Below are positions 46,139-58,099 of a stretch of DNA of 64,000 nucleotides, piece by piece. The notes beneath the pieces were generated by a model, which was not told the origin of the DNA, did no database searches, and saw nothing but the letters and a program-made list of their open reading frames with translations. Source of the stretch: Plasmopara viticola (taxonomy: Eukaryota; Oomycota; Peronosporomycetes; Peronosporales; Peronosporaceae); contig MBPM02000030.1 of assembly GCA_001695595.3 (NCBI GenBank), forward strand, positions 372,001-436,000, read 5' to 3'. Position 1 is the stretch's first letter. Every line of letters starts with the position of its first letter. The translations under genes and the position numbers were made by a program.

Positions 46139-49100
46139 GACATGTTAAAATTTATACCTGTTACTTTTGAAGACCTTTCAAAAATCATTCCAAGATCGGA
46201 TCAGAACCTCCGCAAACGCATAACATGGGTGGACCCAGCATATTTATGTGGCTCACATCAAATGGTGTGCCGCACAAGTTTTGGGTCCACCGAGGCTGCA
46301 CTCACAATTCATTTATTTAAGCACTCATTGGACTAAACGTTAGTATTTATAGTATCTATTTATAGCTAGGTACAATTGAGAAGTCACAACGTCTAAATTG
46401 TGTATAATATAGACAAACTTCCAATTGATCCGACTTATAATTGTCTTAAATGCAGAATGCACTTTTATCTTCAAGAGAAATCTTCATTTTTAACAATACG
46501 CCATATCTGAGATAAGTTTGACTCGGTTCAATATCACTTGTACCTCTAACAGCACTGCTAATAAGGTTTCTTCATCAATCGCGAGGTCGTATGTGATATC
46601 AAGTAATTGATCACTAATCTAATCTTAACTTTTTTTTGCTAAGCTACGCTACCCACTTGCCAGTTTATGGTGGTAATTTGTCAAATCCGCACTTAAAGTG
46701 CTAGTTTTAGTGTCTTCGGTAGCCGTTACTGCTATTGAAACTTGAATTTTACTTTAAGTAATCAAACGTCGTTACGCTCACTTTCGATACGAGTACAGTT
46801 ATTACGATACATCCCATGTCGATTATAAAAGGCGAAACTGCCCAAGCTTGAATTTGAGTAAGGCTTACGCACGACAGGGTGCAATAGAGCTAGAGCGCTA
46901 TTGCACAATATTATACGTCTGGCATGTATGGCTTTGTCCCTTCAATCGATTCTGAGCTTGTGCAGTTTTATCCGACGCAGGCTCATGATCAAGTCATACT
47001 TGTTTATGTCAAGGATAAGAAATCACTGCGTGCGGTCAAAACACCCAAACTTTGTAGACATGACTATTTCAATCCTAGGAAGCTCCTATAATCCCTACAA
47101 CTAATTAAACTGACATCGACTTCTTTCTGCTACTTTGTTGTTTAGCCTCAGTCAGCTGATTTTAATCGTTTGCTGGCACGCTAACTTTTTTTGACGCGTA
47201 TGAGTTTATCAAGTCTCAAAATAATATCATAGTGTTAAACACTTGCGTGTACAAGCAGCAGTATACTACTGGTGGTCCTTGGCTTTGGAAATTTTTGTGC
47301 TATCAGGAGCAAACGTCCCATTCTGTGTATCGACCACACACCCATCATAATAATGTAGTAGAAAACTCCTCCGCCAACGGTGCTGAAGGCGACGCTTCTA
47401 CTAGCAGCTTTAAAGAGCCCAAGAGCGAGACAAAGATTCACGTCTTTGGAAGAGGCCCATGTCGTGTGTGCTTGTCTGCCGCAGTCAAAGTTGAGTGCGA
47501 CAAGGGAATACCCTTAAACCGTGCATAAATACTCTCATTTTGACTTGTTCGGGGAGTGGCGCCTTGGTAAAAAGGCCGTCAATTTCTCTAATTAAGAATT
47601 GTTATAAGGCCACAAGAAAGCATTAGAGCTTGCTAAACGTATAGTTTGCTGTAATGAGAGAACTTTTGAGTTGTTCCTTCGCCTATTTCCGGATGCAAAA
47701 AATATACAAATCGATTCTACAAGTAAATGCCCAGGATTTAGCTTGGCCTACGAAAATTGGTGCGAGACTGATATTGAACAAGTAATATGACGGAAAGATG
47801 GAAAGAACTTCAAAGTAGTATTTAAAAGTACTTGAAACTGCTGAAAGAGAATTCAAATGTTTTTCTGTGTCTATGGTCCCTGATTTATTTCGCTGGTGAG
47901 TTTGTGCGTTCGTGTGCTGGTGCATCGATCTATCGGCTACGTTCGGCATGTGTGTTGTGTGTGCTTGCTGGTGCCCTGATCTGCGGTTGGACGTCAAAAT
48001 GGCTGCTGAGATGGTAGGACTTCCGCCTGCGTTTGTCTATTCTATCTTTCTTGACGAATTGTTGCGGTTGGGACTGAGATCTCTACAACATGCTTTTAAA
48101 AGATCTTGTATCTTTGTGTGCAGATAGCTTGCCATGCATGTGTTGGTGCGTTTAGATTGATGCGATTTGTATATTGTTGTGGCTCGGGATGTTGACAAAA
48201 TGAAGCGATCCGACCCATAAACCAAGAAGAGAAGTAAGGAGTCTAATGTATGTAATGGTGGTAAAGTATGGAAAGCCCAGGCGAGATGCAACCCAAGAAC
48301 AGTGCAAGCTGTAAAACCTGAGGAATTCGGCCTGCAGTGTGGAGCTATCGACCAATCACGAACCCTCTTGGTAAAAGACTTGGATTTGAGCACATGTGTT
48401 GGTAAGCTATAGATGGTTAAGTATGTTCGAGATAGCTCGTGGCAATGTTGACGTACAAAGCGATCGAGCTTGGAAATAGGGGCAACAGAGTAACCTTCCG
48501 AATATTTAATTTTTCCTCGATTTTTCTCAATCGTTGGCTTTACCTCATTAAGCTATCGTACATAAGTCGCGGCTGTAGCCTCGGTGGTAGCACCTTCTAA
48601 CAGGTCTAAATTTTATGGGTTTTAATTTTAAAGGAAAAGAACCGCACAAACTCTTCTTCAGCATCAAGATTTTAGATATGGCCACTCAAGTGGTAACGAT
48701 AACATTCGATCAGTCGTGCATGATGTTTGCACTTTTTTCTGGCTGATCTGCTAAGCCTCGGAAGCTGATGTGATCAGTGGTGCAAAGGAGAGCAAACGCA
48801 CGGAAAGCAATAAGGAAGGTTTTTCTGTGTATAAAAGATGATCAAGATCGACGAGATTAGACCTGAACCGGATAAGAGGATTAACCTCTTGTCACCGATA
48901 TCTAATCAAAAAGTGGAACTGACTCCGATATTGGCGGATTCGAGATAACTGCGATCTGTGTGAATTTGTATAGTAAAACGAAAGAGCGAGACGATTTGGC
49001 TCAATCGCTGAAGCAACAATTAAGTCTGCACCAATGCAAGCTCGTTCGGCAAGCAACCTAGTTCAGGTTCAGCGGGATGGACAAGATCGGATCAGATTTC

Positions 49101-50220
49101 AGTAATTTTTCAGTGACGTTTTAGAGAAATAATCTTTTTATTCCCACCATCGATCAAGGGCTTGAGCTTCACGCGCACCTCGGCTCTCATGACAGCAATG
49201 TCGATGCGGTATTGATGTTCCATCGGTAACTCGTCGGATCGCAAACTTGCGTGGTAGTATTGCGTGGACGATCGCCTGCGTCCCAGTCGTTGTGGTAGTG
49301 ACAATCAGTGCGAGTTGCCGTGAGATCCTCCGGACTCGGATACCTGCAAAAAACTCAATGTTTTTACGTCCAGTTTCTTGCTTAATTGCTTTAGATTTTC
49401 TTCGAGGTCTTTTGGTGGCATCTATCTAAGAGGCCTGAAGCGAGAAATTGTGTACTAAAGCTTAGCATTACTGCGCGTATTTTACATTTTCTAAAATACC
49501 GCAGCATTGACATCCCAGGTGGGTCAAGCTGTTTATTCTTGCTGCCAATGCTGTCAAATCATACGTGTAATATTGTGACGATCCGCTTTGCGGCCTTGCA
49601 CCAAGCGAATTTGGTCCATTAGTTCATCTGTTAAGACCTTGATCGACTTCATGTTCAGGACCGGTTTGGGCGAAAATGCAACTCTTTGAATTAACGCAAA
49701 GAATGCGTTACACTTAGCTCGTCGGACTCGATTACACCGTTCAACTTGATTGCCAGTTTGACCTTGATCCTACTAGAGGTTTAATGTACACGTACACCTA
49801 TGAGAGTATAAGACGAATGACTTTTAGATTAACAACAAAAATCGATCGAATATGTCTAAGCGTCGTATTGTGATGTTTTAGCTATCTTCTTTCAATAATT
49901 TCAACCAAACCTTCGCAGTCGCGAGTTTGATTACCTTGTCCTTCGCCTGTATTGAGGTGGTAAGTTTTTGTAGACACATGCTTTTTTATCGCCCGACTCA
50001 AAACAATTTTATAGCTGGTCTTGGTGGTAGGCGTCTTCTAGCTACCTATTTAGATATTTAATATCGTTCTTCTATGTCTGAGTCTATGCAAATGCATCCC
50101 GAGCAACTTACTTAAAGTTATTATCTGAGCAATGGTTGAGCAATCATATTGAGGTTTTCTTAGTTTCACCTAAGCTTTTTCGCTATGCATACAACGGCCT
50201 GCAACCCGATTTACATTGGC
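46139..50220. other. gene-free stretch
   Basis: AT-rich, with short ORFs only. A 10-bp inverted repeat (ggtggaccca/tgggtccacc, 46228-46237 and 46282-46291) and a hairpin near 46879-46906 (9-bp perfect core, 10-base loop) are visible. None of the ORFs (for example 47232-47528 plus and 48037-48393 minus) has a recognisable domain. Confidence 0.45.
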
Positions 50221-50233
50221 TAAATGATCGATG

Positions 50234-51389
50234 TTTTCGGAAAAGGTTGGGGTGACGCCCTCCTTCCAAGCGCGGGGGCTAAATGCTCGCGCGCTTCGGG
50301 CAGGTGCTCTCGGGCATCTGCAGGTCTCTAACGAGTCTCACCCTCGACGCGACGGTCTCCAGCACCAGGCCAAACCCCCTTCCACGCCCTTAACCGCGCC
50401 AACCGCATCCGGATTGGCTCCTTTAATGTGAATTCTCTAGGTTCGAAGCGCAAGAAGCACGTAACACTCTCCGAAGATCTCCGGCGCTACCGCGTCGATA
50501 TCCTTGGCCTCCGAGAAACCAAGATTTACGATAGAGGTGAGCACCGCATTGATGACTTCCTTCTAACTGAAAAAAAAAAAACGAAGCCAAGACCGAAGTC
50601 ACCGAAATCCGCCGCCACTGCAACCCGTCGGGCGCCACTCGACACGCCCGAGCCCGAGAAGAAACCTGGCGCCACACTAAGAAGCTCGGAACACTCCTCG
50701 GCGATATTGAAGATTTATCCCGACGCAAGTCCCTCGCCACCCTCGCGCTCCACCGCCTCTGGTCCGTCTGGCTCCGCCCCACGCTCATCTCACCCAAGAC
50801 CCGCATTCGACTGTACAACACCTACGTTCTACCGATTCTGCTGTACAAGTGCGCCACCTGGGCTCTTACCAAGTCAGAGCTTCACGGCCTCGAGAGTTTC
50901 CATCGCCGCCAGCTTCGCTACGCTCTTGGCTATCGCTACTCCCGACACATTTCGAATGCAAGACTCTACGACCTCTGTGATGAGCGACCGCTGAGACTAC
51001 GACTGACACAAGCTCGCTGGCGCCTGTTTGGCCATGTGCTTCGCCGCAATCCCGACATTCCAGCTCACCTCCAGATGCGTGCCTACTTCTTCTCCATCGC
51101 AGCAAAATGGCGCGGACGTCCCCGCACCACGCTCCCCTCAACACTCGACCACAACCTTGTTTCCCGTGGCTCCGGCTTTCGACTCCGGATAGCACAAGAC
51201 CTCGAAGTGGTACGTACCCTTGCACAAGACCGAAAGAAATGGAAGACCCTCACGACCTCGGTGCTGGATGCACTGCCCGCCGAACGAGACTCGACGTATG
51301 CGGACGCCACTCTATGCCGTGGACTAGCCAGACTGAGCCTAGCACGTGCATAACTTGGCAACGCGATAACGTAATACATTACATTACAT
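50234..51389 (+). mobile_element. internally deleted LINE, long copy
   Basis: This copy is 1,156 bp, flanked by an exact 13-bp target duplication (taaatgatcgatg at 50221-50233 and 51390-51402). The 5' part encodes the start of an endonuclease domain (RIGSFNVNSLGSKRKKHVTL, then VDILGLRETKI). An A-run at about 50571-50582 marks the edge of a deletion that removed the rest of the endonuclease and the RT catalytic core. The 3' part encodes the RT C-terminal region in one frame and the LINE tail region: RIRLYNTYVLPILLYKCATW, LESFHRRQLRYALG and ending GLARLSLARA. It ends in a short (attac)n-like tail. Copies 20239-20565 and 57758-58087 are further-deleted relatives. Confidence 0.88.
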
Positions 51390-51402
51390 TAAATGATCGA
51401 TG

Positions 51403-51984
51403 GAGCCATAGAAAGAAAGGAAAATTACATTCAAAAAACGAATTCGTTTTGTCTATCGAAAGTGCTCCTCACATCGCTCTGCTGACTAATGAATACTACT
51501 AAAGTGTGCAGCGTTGTCGACTATCTTGCTTCCGTGGACGCATCCATCCCTTGTTCCAACTTGGTCCACGCCTCTTCGTCTAGAATAGGACGTAGCGGTG
51601 CGTTAGACTGGCTCTTGCAATGCTGCATAGACGCTGTGTCAAGGACCACTGACTGCTTTGGGGGGCACTCTGATAAGCGCGGGTTTGCTGAACATTTTAG
51701 TGTACTCGTCGGCGGCGCTGATCGCCAATCTTCCCTGCCGGGCATCAAAGTCACTATGGTTTTATGGCTCCATCTTAAATAAAAAGTTGGCGGTAACATA
51801 CAAAGTTACCATGTATTTTTCAGAATATATAGTATTCCTTTTCCTGCAGTATACAAAGGTAAAATCGATAAAGTAAATGAATCAAAGATCAAACCGGAAA
51901 TTAACACAATCACGGTCTTAACTTCCAAATTCGGCATATAGGATATGATTGCGTAATACTTGTATTATAACTCCACACACATAC
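51403..51984. other. short gene-free stretch
   Basis: Small overlapping ORFs (51489-51782 plus, 51521-51799 minus) without recognisable domains. A 12-bp inverted pair (gatggagccata at 51399 and its complement at 51763) is present, but such a pair is expected by chance at this distance. Confidence 0.4.
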
Positions 51985-54900
51985 CTAAGCCAAGTAAAGT
52001 TCCGGAAGGCGCGCTGGAGTCTCGCCTTTCCCCAACATCCCCTTGTTCAGCTTGTTTATCGTCAAACTATGCCACTTGCATTGCTCCACGTTGGCCTTGC
52101 TATTCGTGGTCACAAAAACCGAGTCATTTGATAGCGCTAATAAGTCATTTACACAGAGTCGTCGAGCACCCACACTTGCATTCAATGCGTTCGACAACGC
52201 TGCACGTACTAAGTTTATAGTTGCAAGTACTTCAACCTTTAAAGCAATTTTGCGTGGAAACGTTGCGTCCTGCGCTCCCACCTTGACATGCAAGATTTCC
52301 CCAACGTGTGCATCCATGTACAGCTGGATGTTTGCGTAGCGCGAAGCAGTTACTAACAACATGACGGGGTAGTAGCACATAATGTTCGGGGGTAGGAGCG
52401 TACATTTTGAGCACCACATTCTCGTCTCATCACCGGTAAACAGGCGGTCGGCGTAGACGGCCAAAAGTTTAGGCTCCGGTGAACCCTTCTTTGTTTCGAT
52501 TTTCAGTGGTCGGATCGGAAGCGAGAACAGGCTGTGGCTGCCCGTCGATGCCTTAACGTTATCTCTCTGCTGCTTCCAAGAAAGGTTGCATGAATTACTG
52601 CCTGCTACACGGAACTTAAACGTTCGCTCGCACTCTTCCATATTCAGTTGCATGCCCAGGTTCACAGGAAATTTCTCACCACGAATATAGTAAACCAGCG
52701 AAACTGGAAAACTTGTTCTCTCTATCGTATCCTTGGCCAATTCGCTGAAGCAATTTTTTCCGTCCTCAACCTGGTTCTGTGGTGAAGTGTAAGAGTATAT
52801 CGATACAACATTCTGGTCGTAAGCGAGAGCAGCAAGCTCATCCATCGGGTTGGCGCTGGCGGCCAATTGATTGAAAAGGGTAGCTTTGTCTCGATTTGGC
52901 AGCAACTTAAACTCGTTAGCTTCTTCCTTGACCACATTTAAATCGACCCGATCAGTGCCATCGTGATCATCGTCGACAAAATTAGACGGCTTGTCCCTGG
53001 TGCTTCCAATTAGATGCTGGCCATAATTCTGTGTAATTAAAAAACGCAGTATGCACACTCCATTGCGCTTGTCTGTGACGGTGTTTCGGGCGAATGTAAG
53101 AAGTTTTTCGTCTATCCGCTGAGTGCTGGCATACACATCCAGCTTATTTAACATCACTATCGTATTCGCGTCCAGAAGCTTTTCAAATTTGCCAGTTTTG
53201 ATTTTGGACAGAGAGATCAACCGTGCACACAAATCCGATATCAAAAGATTGAGCGTTTGGTATCGACGGAAGGAGATTGACATTTTGTGTAAAATGCCAT
53301 TCAGGTTGCGTTTGACATTCACGCGTTGTTCGCTCATTGTTTGAATATAGAACAGCCAAATGGACAGGGGCTCGCTCCAAATTCCTCCATCTATCTGTAG
53401 CTTTGCCTGAAGACTCTTCTTCATCTCCTTTAAATAAGCCTGCGCTGACTTTATGTGGTAAAAAGATGGAATTAAAAAGAGATCTGGCACTGAAAGAACC
53501 GCCGCTAAGATGACAGAATTCAGGAGGAGTGGCCACGATTCACTCTTGCCATTTACGTCTTGTACCATATAAGCGCCTGTCATCAACAATCGACAGAGCT
53601 CGAGACTGAGTGGCAAATGGCAGACAAACGACCCAAATTTTGTCAACTGAGATCCTTCTTCTTCTTCAGAGTCAATCGCATCAAAGGTAGCCAGCAACTT
53701 GTACGCCCCACCAATATGTGCGAGATCTGGAGCATCCATAGCCTGTTTTAAAAGTACGCTCGGGACTCCAAACTCATTCAACCGTCCCTTCAGCTGCAAA
53801 ATAATGCGATCAAGTGGTTTGCGTAGCAACTCGGGCGTATTGAACTCTGCCATACACAAGTCGCGAAATGCCTCTGTAAAGAGGTGGAAGGCTGTGCCAG
53901 GCATGACTCTTCCAGCTCGCCCGGCGCGCTGTAACGCAGAAGCGCGCGAGCACCACGTGTCCACTAAGACCTCTGCATGCGAACTTTCAGCATTGGGCAT
54001 CTCGATCTGCTTCTCGATTGCGCAATTAATTACGTGCGTAACATCCGGGATTGTTACACTGCTCTCAGCTATGTTCGTCGACAAAATGACTTTCGTTGAT
54101 TTCCCACCAAGCGTCTTAAAAGCATCCTGCTGCTGCTCCAGCTCAATGCCAGAGTGCAATACCATAACCTGAACATTTGAACTCTTTGCACCCAGAGCAA
54201 GAAGATTCAGCGAATCGTACAATGCATTAATGGTTCCAATACCAGGGACGAAGACAAGAATGCACTGTGATTGCAATCCACTTTGATTGATCTGGCTTTC
54301 AATCAACAAACGCACCATTTCTTCGATAATGATCACTTGTTTCTCGTGAATTTTCAAAATTGCTTTCTTGGCCATCTGGCTGTTGGCACTCAGGCGACTT
54401 TGTGAAAGAACACGAAATTGGTCTCCCATGATTACCATTTCTTTTTGACGACGACGCCACAGATCTGGGAACCAATTTGATAAATCGTCGAGATAAACAT
54501 TTGTTACAGGGTACAGCTTGGAGCCAACAAAAAGAGGTCTCTTATTTACTAAACGTGTCGACAGTGATTTGCCAAGATACTTAATGAGAACCTGTGCATC
54601 CATAGTTGCAGACATGATCACGAGTCGGAGGTGAGGATGATCTTTAAGCTGAAGCTTTAGCAGAAGCAAGAGTAAATCTACGTCCATACTGCGTTCGTGC
54701 ACTTCATCCAAAACCAGGTGTGTAATTTTCGCAAGCGCCTCCGAATCATGGATTATTCGCTCAACCATGTACCCTGTCGTGACATAAGTAATTTTTGTTT
54801 TGTTTGAAGTCATTTGTTTCTGACCGATGCGATAGCCGATAACTTTTCCTATCTGGCCATCTTCCTGAAACTCGTTTCCTTCTCGCATCTTAGCCACAGT

Positions 54901-57540
54901 TTTAGCTAGTTCAATTGCAGCAATTCGTCTCGGTTGCGTCACGTAAATATTTACAGGACGTTCAGAACTCGCTTTTTTGCCAGCCCATGAGTCGTACAAA
55001 AATTGCGGTACAGACGTGCTTTTACCACAACCAGTCTCGCCTTGAATAATTGTCAATTGATTCGCCGCCACACTTTCCAATATTTCCTCGCGATGGGCAA
55101 ACACTGGCAGCGTCTTCATCAATTCTTTAAAATTGACTTGCTTACAGCGCTCCGTCTTAAGCTCAGTGACATAACCAGCACCTTCGTACACAGCACTGTC
55201 AGTGTCAAGACGTTTCGCTACAGACGATGGTACTAAACCTTTCAAAGAGCGCGCGTGAAAAGCTGGAGCTGAAGCATTAAGCTGAGACTGTGAGCGAGAT
55301 GTAGAGTTGGTTGCCGATGACGGAGTCTGAAAAGGATATGGTGAAGCAGGAGGCAGAGGCGGCGGAACGGGAGGTAAGGGGTCCGAATTTGGCACGGTTA
55401 TAGGGTCACCACTTCTGACGAATTGTTGTTTATTGCTTTGCATTGCACTCTCTAGTGCTGCAGTTGCCACGCCCTTAGTAGTTAAGCTTGTGTGAGCAAC
55501 ATCAACGGGAAGTACGATCATTACTTTCATGCGCTCCATTGTCGTACGAACATAAGTGTAATAAGACCAAAAAAGATTTTTATCGGAAATTTCTGCAAAT
55601 GATTCCGTTACTTGTGCCACTTCCTTTCGCGATAAACTTGTGGCCCCTTTTGGCAACGTTTTTGCTCCCGAGCTTTCAACCCGGAGTATCAAAATGTGAC
55701 ATACTTGAATGAAGACTTCCCCAGAAAAATAAGTGCTACATCCCGAATCTGGAGGCAACTTGCACCCAAGAAGAAGGCGCAACTGGTGCAGCTGCTTGAG
55801 CACCTCCAAGAACCCACTCACGACAGCATAAGTTTCCATGTTCAACATTCCCAAGTCAAACGAAACCAGATCCCAATCGGTTGTTTTTTTTTTGTGAAAA
55901 TCCACGGATAGCGAGATTAATGACGAAAGCAATAGCAGCTCCAAGAAACGATCATCAAGCAAATTCTTATTGTTCAAGTACGTGCGGTCCTGTTTCCAAA
56001 AGATGAGCAATGCGAAGACAATATTATTCACTGCGACTCCCTTTTTGTCCTTTTTGCTTAGCATGTTGGCTAACTGTTTAGCCTTGGGTGTTCCTCCACT
56101 GGGGTCTTGATAAAGAAGGACGAACATCAACGAGCTATAAATTCGTTCAATCTCAATTGCAGTGCGTCCATTAATTGGGATCGAAATTAACGGATGAAGA
56201 AACTCCAAAGGCGCAACGTGAACCTCAAAACGTTCGCCACTGGTCATCTCTTCGATTACCGGATTGTCCAGTACCAAATATAACAAACGCCGCGTTGATG
56301 CATGCATTTCATTCTGCGACTTGCCTTCTAAACCAGAGACTGATGCCAAAACGTCAAATCGATGGCTAAGTCCACATGCTTTTGTTTCCAAAATATCAAT
56401 CGCCATAGGTGGAAACTCATGGTACTCCATTAATTTTTTATATAGCTTCAATTTTTTCGGAGAAAGACCTGACTCGACTTTCATGGGATATTTCATCAAA
56501 AACAATTCGCTGTAGCCGTAAAATCTATAAATCTCAAAAAGAGCACGCAAAAAGCCCCCCTTTTTCGAATCCAGGATGTTCAAATACGGGTTCTCCAACA
56601 TCGGCATATGGTCCACAATCCATCTCGCTGCATCTACTGGATACAATTTACCCTGTTTTCTTTGCACCGGAAAGTCCAGCGACGTAGACATATCGAACTC
56701 ATTGTCGAGCAACGGAGTAAAATCATTGCCGCATAGTAGAGCCAAGTCCACCAGCTGCTTAGCCTCAAGTCCAAGGGCCTTTGCTACCAAATCCGACGAG
56801 AAGACTCTTGCTCGAATTCTAAGATTGTCCTTATCCTCCCCACCCTCATAAAATATTAATTTTCCAAACGGAATATACCTCACGCCACTCATAGCCAAGA
56901 AATCTGAATCCTCCGCTAAGACAGCAAACGCTTTTCCTGTTCGCACAAGATTGCCCAACTCTTCATCAGCTTCTCGATTCGCCGTCCTGATTGCAAACGC
57001 GTGCTTTTTAAGCACGCCTCGCAGTTTCTCTCGAGCGAATGGAAACCGCCCGTTAGTCAGTTGTAATGTCTTAGCAATTTTTTCCTTCTGGTCAAGGCTC
57101 GTTTGTGATCCTGTCTCCGTCCAATCTTGTTTATTAAAACCGACAGATTCAGCATCACTAATATTTAGTATTTCCTTAAGACTCTGCGCCAATTGCTTGA
57201 CCTGCTGAGCTTTCTGTTGTGCACGTTCCTCGAGGCAGTAACCCTTGCGGTTCTTTTCGCCCCCAAAGCACTGTGGCGGATCCGTTATAAAGACAAGACG
57301 AATATTGCGCTGACGCAAACGCTTGATCCATGAGGTTACGTACCGTTCGAGCCGCAGTGTACAGCCTCCCAGCAGTAACCACGAGGTAGATGCGTTGCTT
57401 TCGTTGTAAAGTTCTTCACACAAGTGGTGAAGGAAGCCTACAAAATCCACGGCCAGAGTCACGTCATGAAGATCTGGCTCCTCGACAGATGTTTTAGCCT
57501 GGTTCTGACGGCAGTAGCTCGTCAGTCCGCGTACGCCCAT
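51985..57540 (-). CDS. XPG-like nuclease fused to DEAH-box RNA helicase
   Basis: A single uninterrupted frame of about 1,850 residues. Numbering here is from the upstream Met at 57558; I prefer Met7 (57540), because XPG/FEN1 nucleases start MG-x-x-GL and this one reads MGVRGL. The nuclease part (about 1-300) keeps the acidic residues: LAVDF (D38), EAD (E196, D198), DSD (D217, D219) and CGNDF (D279). A Pro-rich linker follows (about 724-743, PPVPPPLPP). The helicase has GETGCGKS (Lys846), DEVHER (951-956), SATMD, an LSTNIAESSVTI segment, and QRAGRAGR (1210-1217), followed by the HA2 and C-terminal regions usual in DEAH proteins. Helicases of this type use ATP to remodel RNA. Whether the nuclease part cuts is unknown, but its catalytic residues look complete. 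A catcatccattg initiator-like match (57569-57580 on the minus strand) lies about 30 bases upstream, implying a very short leader. Confidence 0.9.
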   Translation of the reverse strand: MGVRGLTSYCRQNQAKTSVEEPDLHDVTLAVDFVGFLHHLCEELYNESNASTSWLLLGGCTLRLERYVTSWIKRLRQRNIRLVFITDPPQCFGGEKNRKGYCLEERAQQKAQQVKQLAQSLKEILNISDAESVGFNKQDWTETGSQTSLDQKEKIAKTLQLTNGRFPFAREKLRGVLKKHAFAIRTANREADEELGNLVRTGKAFAVLAEDSDFLAMSGVRYIPFGKLIFYEGGEDKDNLRIRARVFSSDLVAKALGLEAKQLVDLALLCGNDFTPLLDNEFDMSTSLDFPVQRKQGKLYPVDAARWIVDHMPMLENPYLNILDSKKGGFLRALFEIYRFYGYSELFLMKYPMKVESGLSPKKLKLYKKLMEYHEFPPMAIDILETKACGLSHRFDVLASVSGLEGKSQNEMHASTRRLLYLVLDNPVIEEMTSGERFEVHVAPLEFLHPLISIPINGRTAIEIERIYSSLMFVLLYQDPSGGTPKAKQLANMLSKKDKKGVAVNNIVFALLIFWKQDRTYLNNKNLLDDRFLELLLLSSLISLSVDFHKKKTTDWDLVSFDLGMLNMETYAVVSGFLEVLKQLHQLRLLLGCKLPPDSGCSTYFSGEVFIQVCHILILRVESSGAKTLPKGATSLSRKEVAQVTESFAEISDKNLFWSYYTYVRTTMERMKVMIVLPVDVAHTSLTTKGVATAALESAMQSNKQQFVRSGDPITVPNSDPLPPVPPPLPPASPYPFQTPSSATNSTSRSQSQLNASAPAFHARSLKGLVPSSVAKRLDTDSAVYEGAGYVTELKTERCKQVNFKELMKTLPVFAHREEILESVAANQLTIIQGETGCGKSTSVPQFLYDSWAGKKASSERPVNIYVTQPRRIAAIELAKTVAKMREGNEFQEDGQIGKVIGYRIGQKQMTSNKTKITYVTTGYMVERIIHDSEALAKITHLVLDEVHERSMDVDLLLLLLKLQLKDHPHLRLVIMSATMDAQVLIKYLGKSLSTRLVNKRPLFVGSKLYPVTNVYLDDLSNWFPDLWRRRQKEMVIMGDQFRVLSQSRLSANSQMAKKAILKIHEKQVIIIEEMVRLLIESQINQSGLQSQCILVFVPGIGTINALYDSLNLLALGAKSSNVQVMVLHSGIELEQQQDAFKTLGGKSTKVILSTNIAESSVTIPDVTHVINCAIEKQIEMPNAESSHAEVLVDTWCSRASALQRAGRAGRVMPGTAFHLFTEAFRDLCMAEFNTPELLRKPLDRIILQLKGRLNEFGVPSVLLKQAMDAPDLAHIGGAYKLLATFDAIDSEEEEGSQLTKFGSFVCHLPLSLELCRLLMTGAYMVQDVNGKSESWPLLLNSVILAAVLSVPDLFLIPSFYHIKSAQAYLKEMKKSLQAKLQIDGGIWSEPLSIWLFYIQTMSEQRVNVKRNLNGILHKMSISFRRYQTLNLLISDLCARLISLSKIKTGKFEKLLDANTIVMLNKLDVYASTQRIDEKLLTFARNTVTDKRNGVCILRFLITQNYGQHLIGSTRDKPSNFVDDDHDGTDRVDLNVVKEEANEFKLLPNRDKATLFNQLAASANPMDELAALAYDQNVVSIYSYTSPQNQVEDGKNCFSELAKDTIERTSFPVSLVYYIRGEKFPVNLGMQLNMEECERTFKFRVAGSNSCNLSWKQQRDNVKASTGSHSLFSLPIRPLKIETKKGSPEPKLLAVYADRLFTGDETRMWCSKCTLLPPNIMCYYPVMLLVTASRYANIQLYMDAHVGEILHVKVGAQDATFPRKIALKVEVLATINLVRAALSNALNASVGARRLCVNDLLALSNDSVFVTTNSKANVEQCKWHSLTINKLNKGMLGKGETPARLPELYLA

Positions 57541-57757
57541 GCTGAAGTTGACACTCAACCAGAATGCGCAATGGATGATGGACTAAAACCTTCTTTTCTT
57601 TGGACTTTCCCGTAAAAAAGACATGCACTCACAAATCTGTGATAATGCGGATATAGCGATAAGAAAACAGTAATCCTACCTGAAAATAAAAATTTACGAA
57701 TGTTGATTCCAAAAGAGTAATCAGTAAGATCATATACAAGCATTAAACAGAGGTTTG

Positions 57758-58087
57758 CTTCCGAAAAGGTTGGGTTGACGCCCTCCTTCCAAGCGCGGGG
57801 GCTAAATGCTCACGCGCTTCGGGCAGGTGCTCTCGGGCATCTGCAGGTCTCTAACGAGTCTCACCCTCGACGCGACGGTCTCCAGCACCAGGGCGCCATC
57901 TGGGCTCTTACCAAGGCAGAGCTAAACAAAATAATGGAAGACCCTCACGACCTCGGTGCTGGCTGCACTGCCCGCCGATCGAGACCCGACGTATGCGGAC
58001 ACCACTCTATGCCGTGGATTAGCCACACTGAGCCTAGCACGTGCATAACTTGGCAACGCGATAACGTAATACAATACAATACACATG
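57758..58087 (+). mobile_element. short LINE-derived non-autonomous element, copy 2
   Basis: This copy is about 330 bp on the plus strand, flanked by an exact 12-bp target duplication (aacagaggtttg at 57746-57757 and 58088-58099). It has the same three LINE blocks as the copy at 20239-20565, with the same junctions (the tcttaccaag block followed by a short aaacaaaa-like filler, then the atggaagaccc block), and ends in the (ataca)n-like tail. It inserted about 200 bases upstream of the nuclease-helicase gene. Confidence 0.88.
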
Positions 58088-58099
58088 AACAGAGGTTTG

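Noticed and set aside
51399..51774. A 12-bp inverted pair (gatggagccata and its complement) about 376 bp apart, possibly a small transposon.
   Set aside because: An inverted 12-bp pair at this spacing is expected about once in 64 kb by chance, and no target duplication fits the ends.
53123..57208. Plus-strand ORFs within the nuclease-helicase gene (for example 53699-54172).
   Set aside because: The minus frame is unbroken over 5.5 kb with clear motifs; the plus ORFs are shadows.
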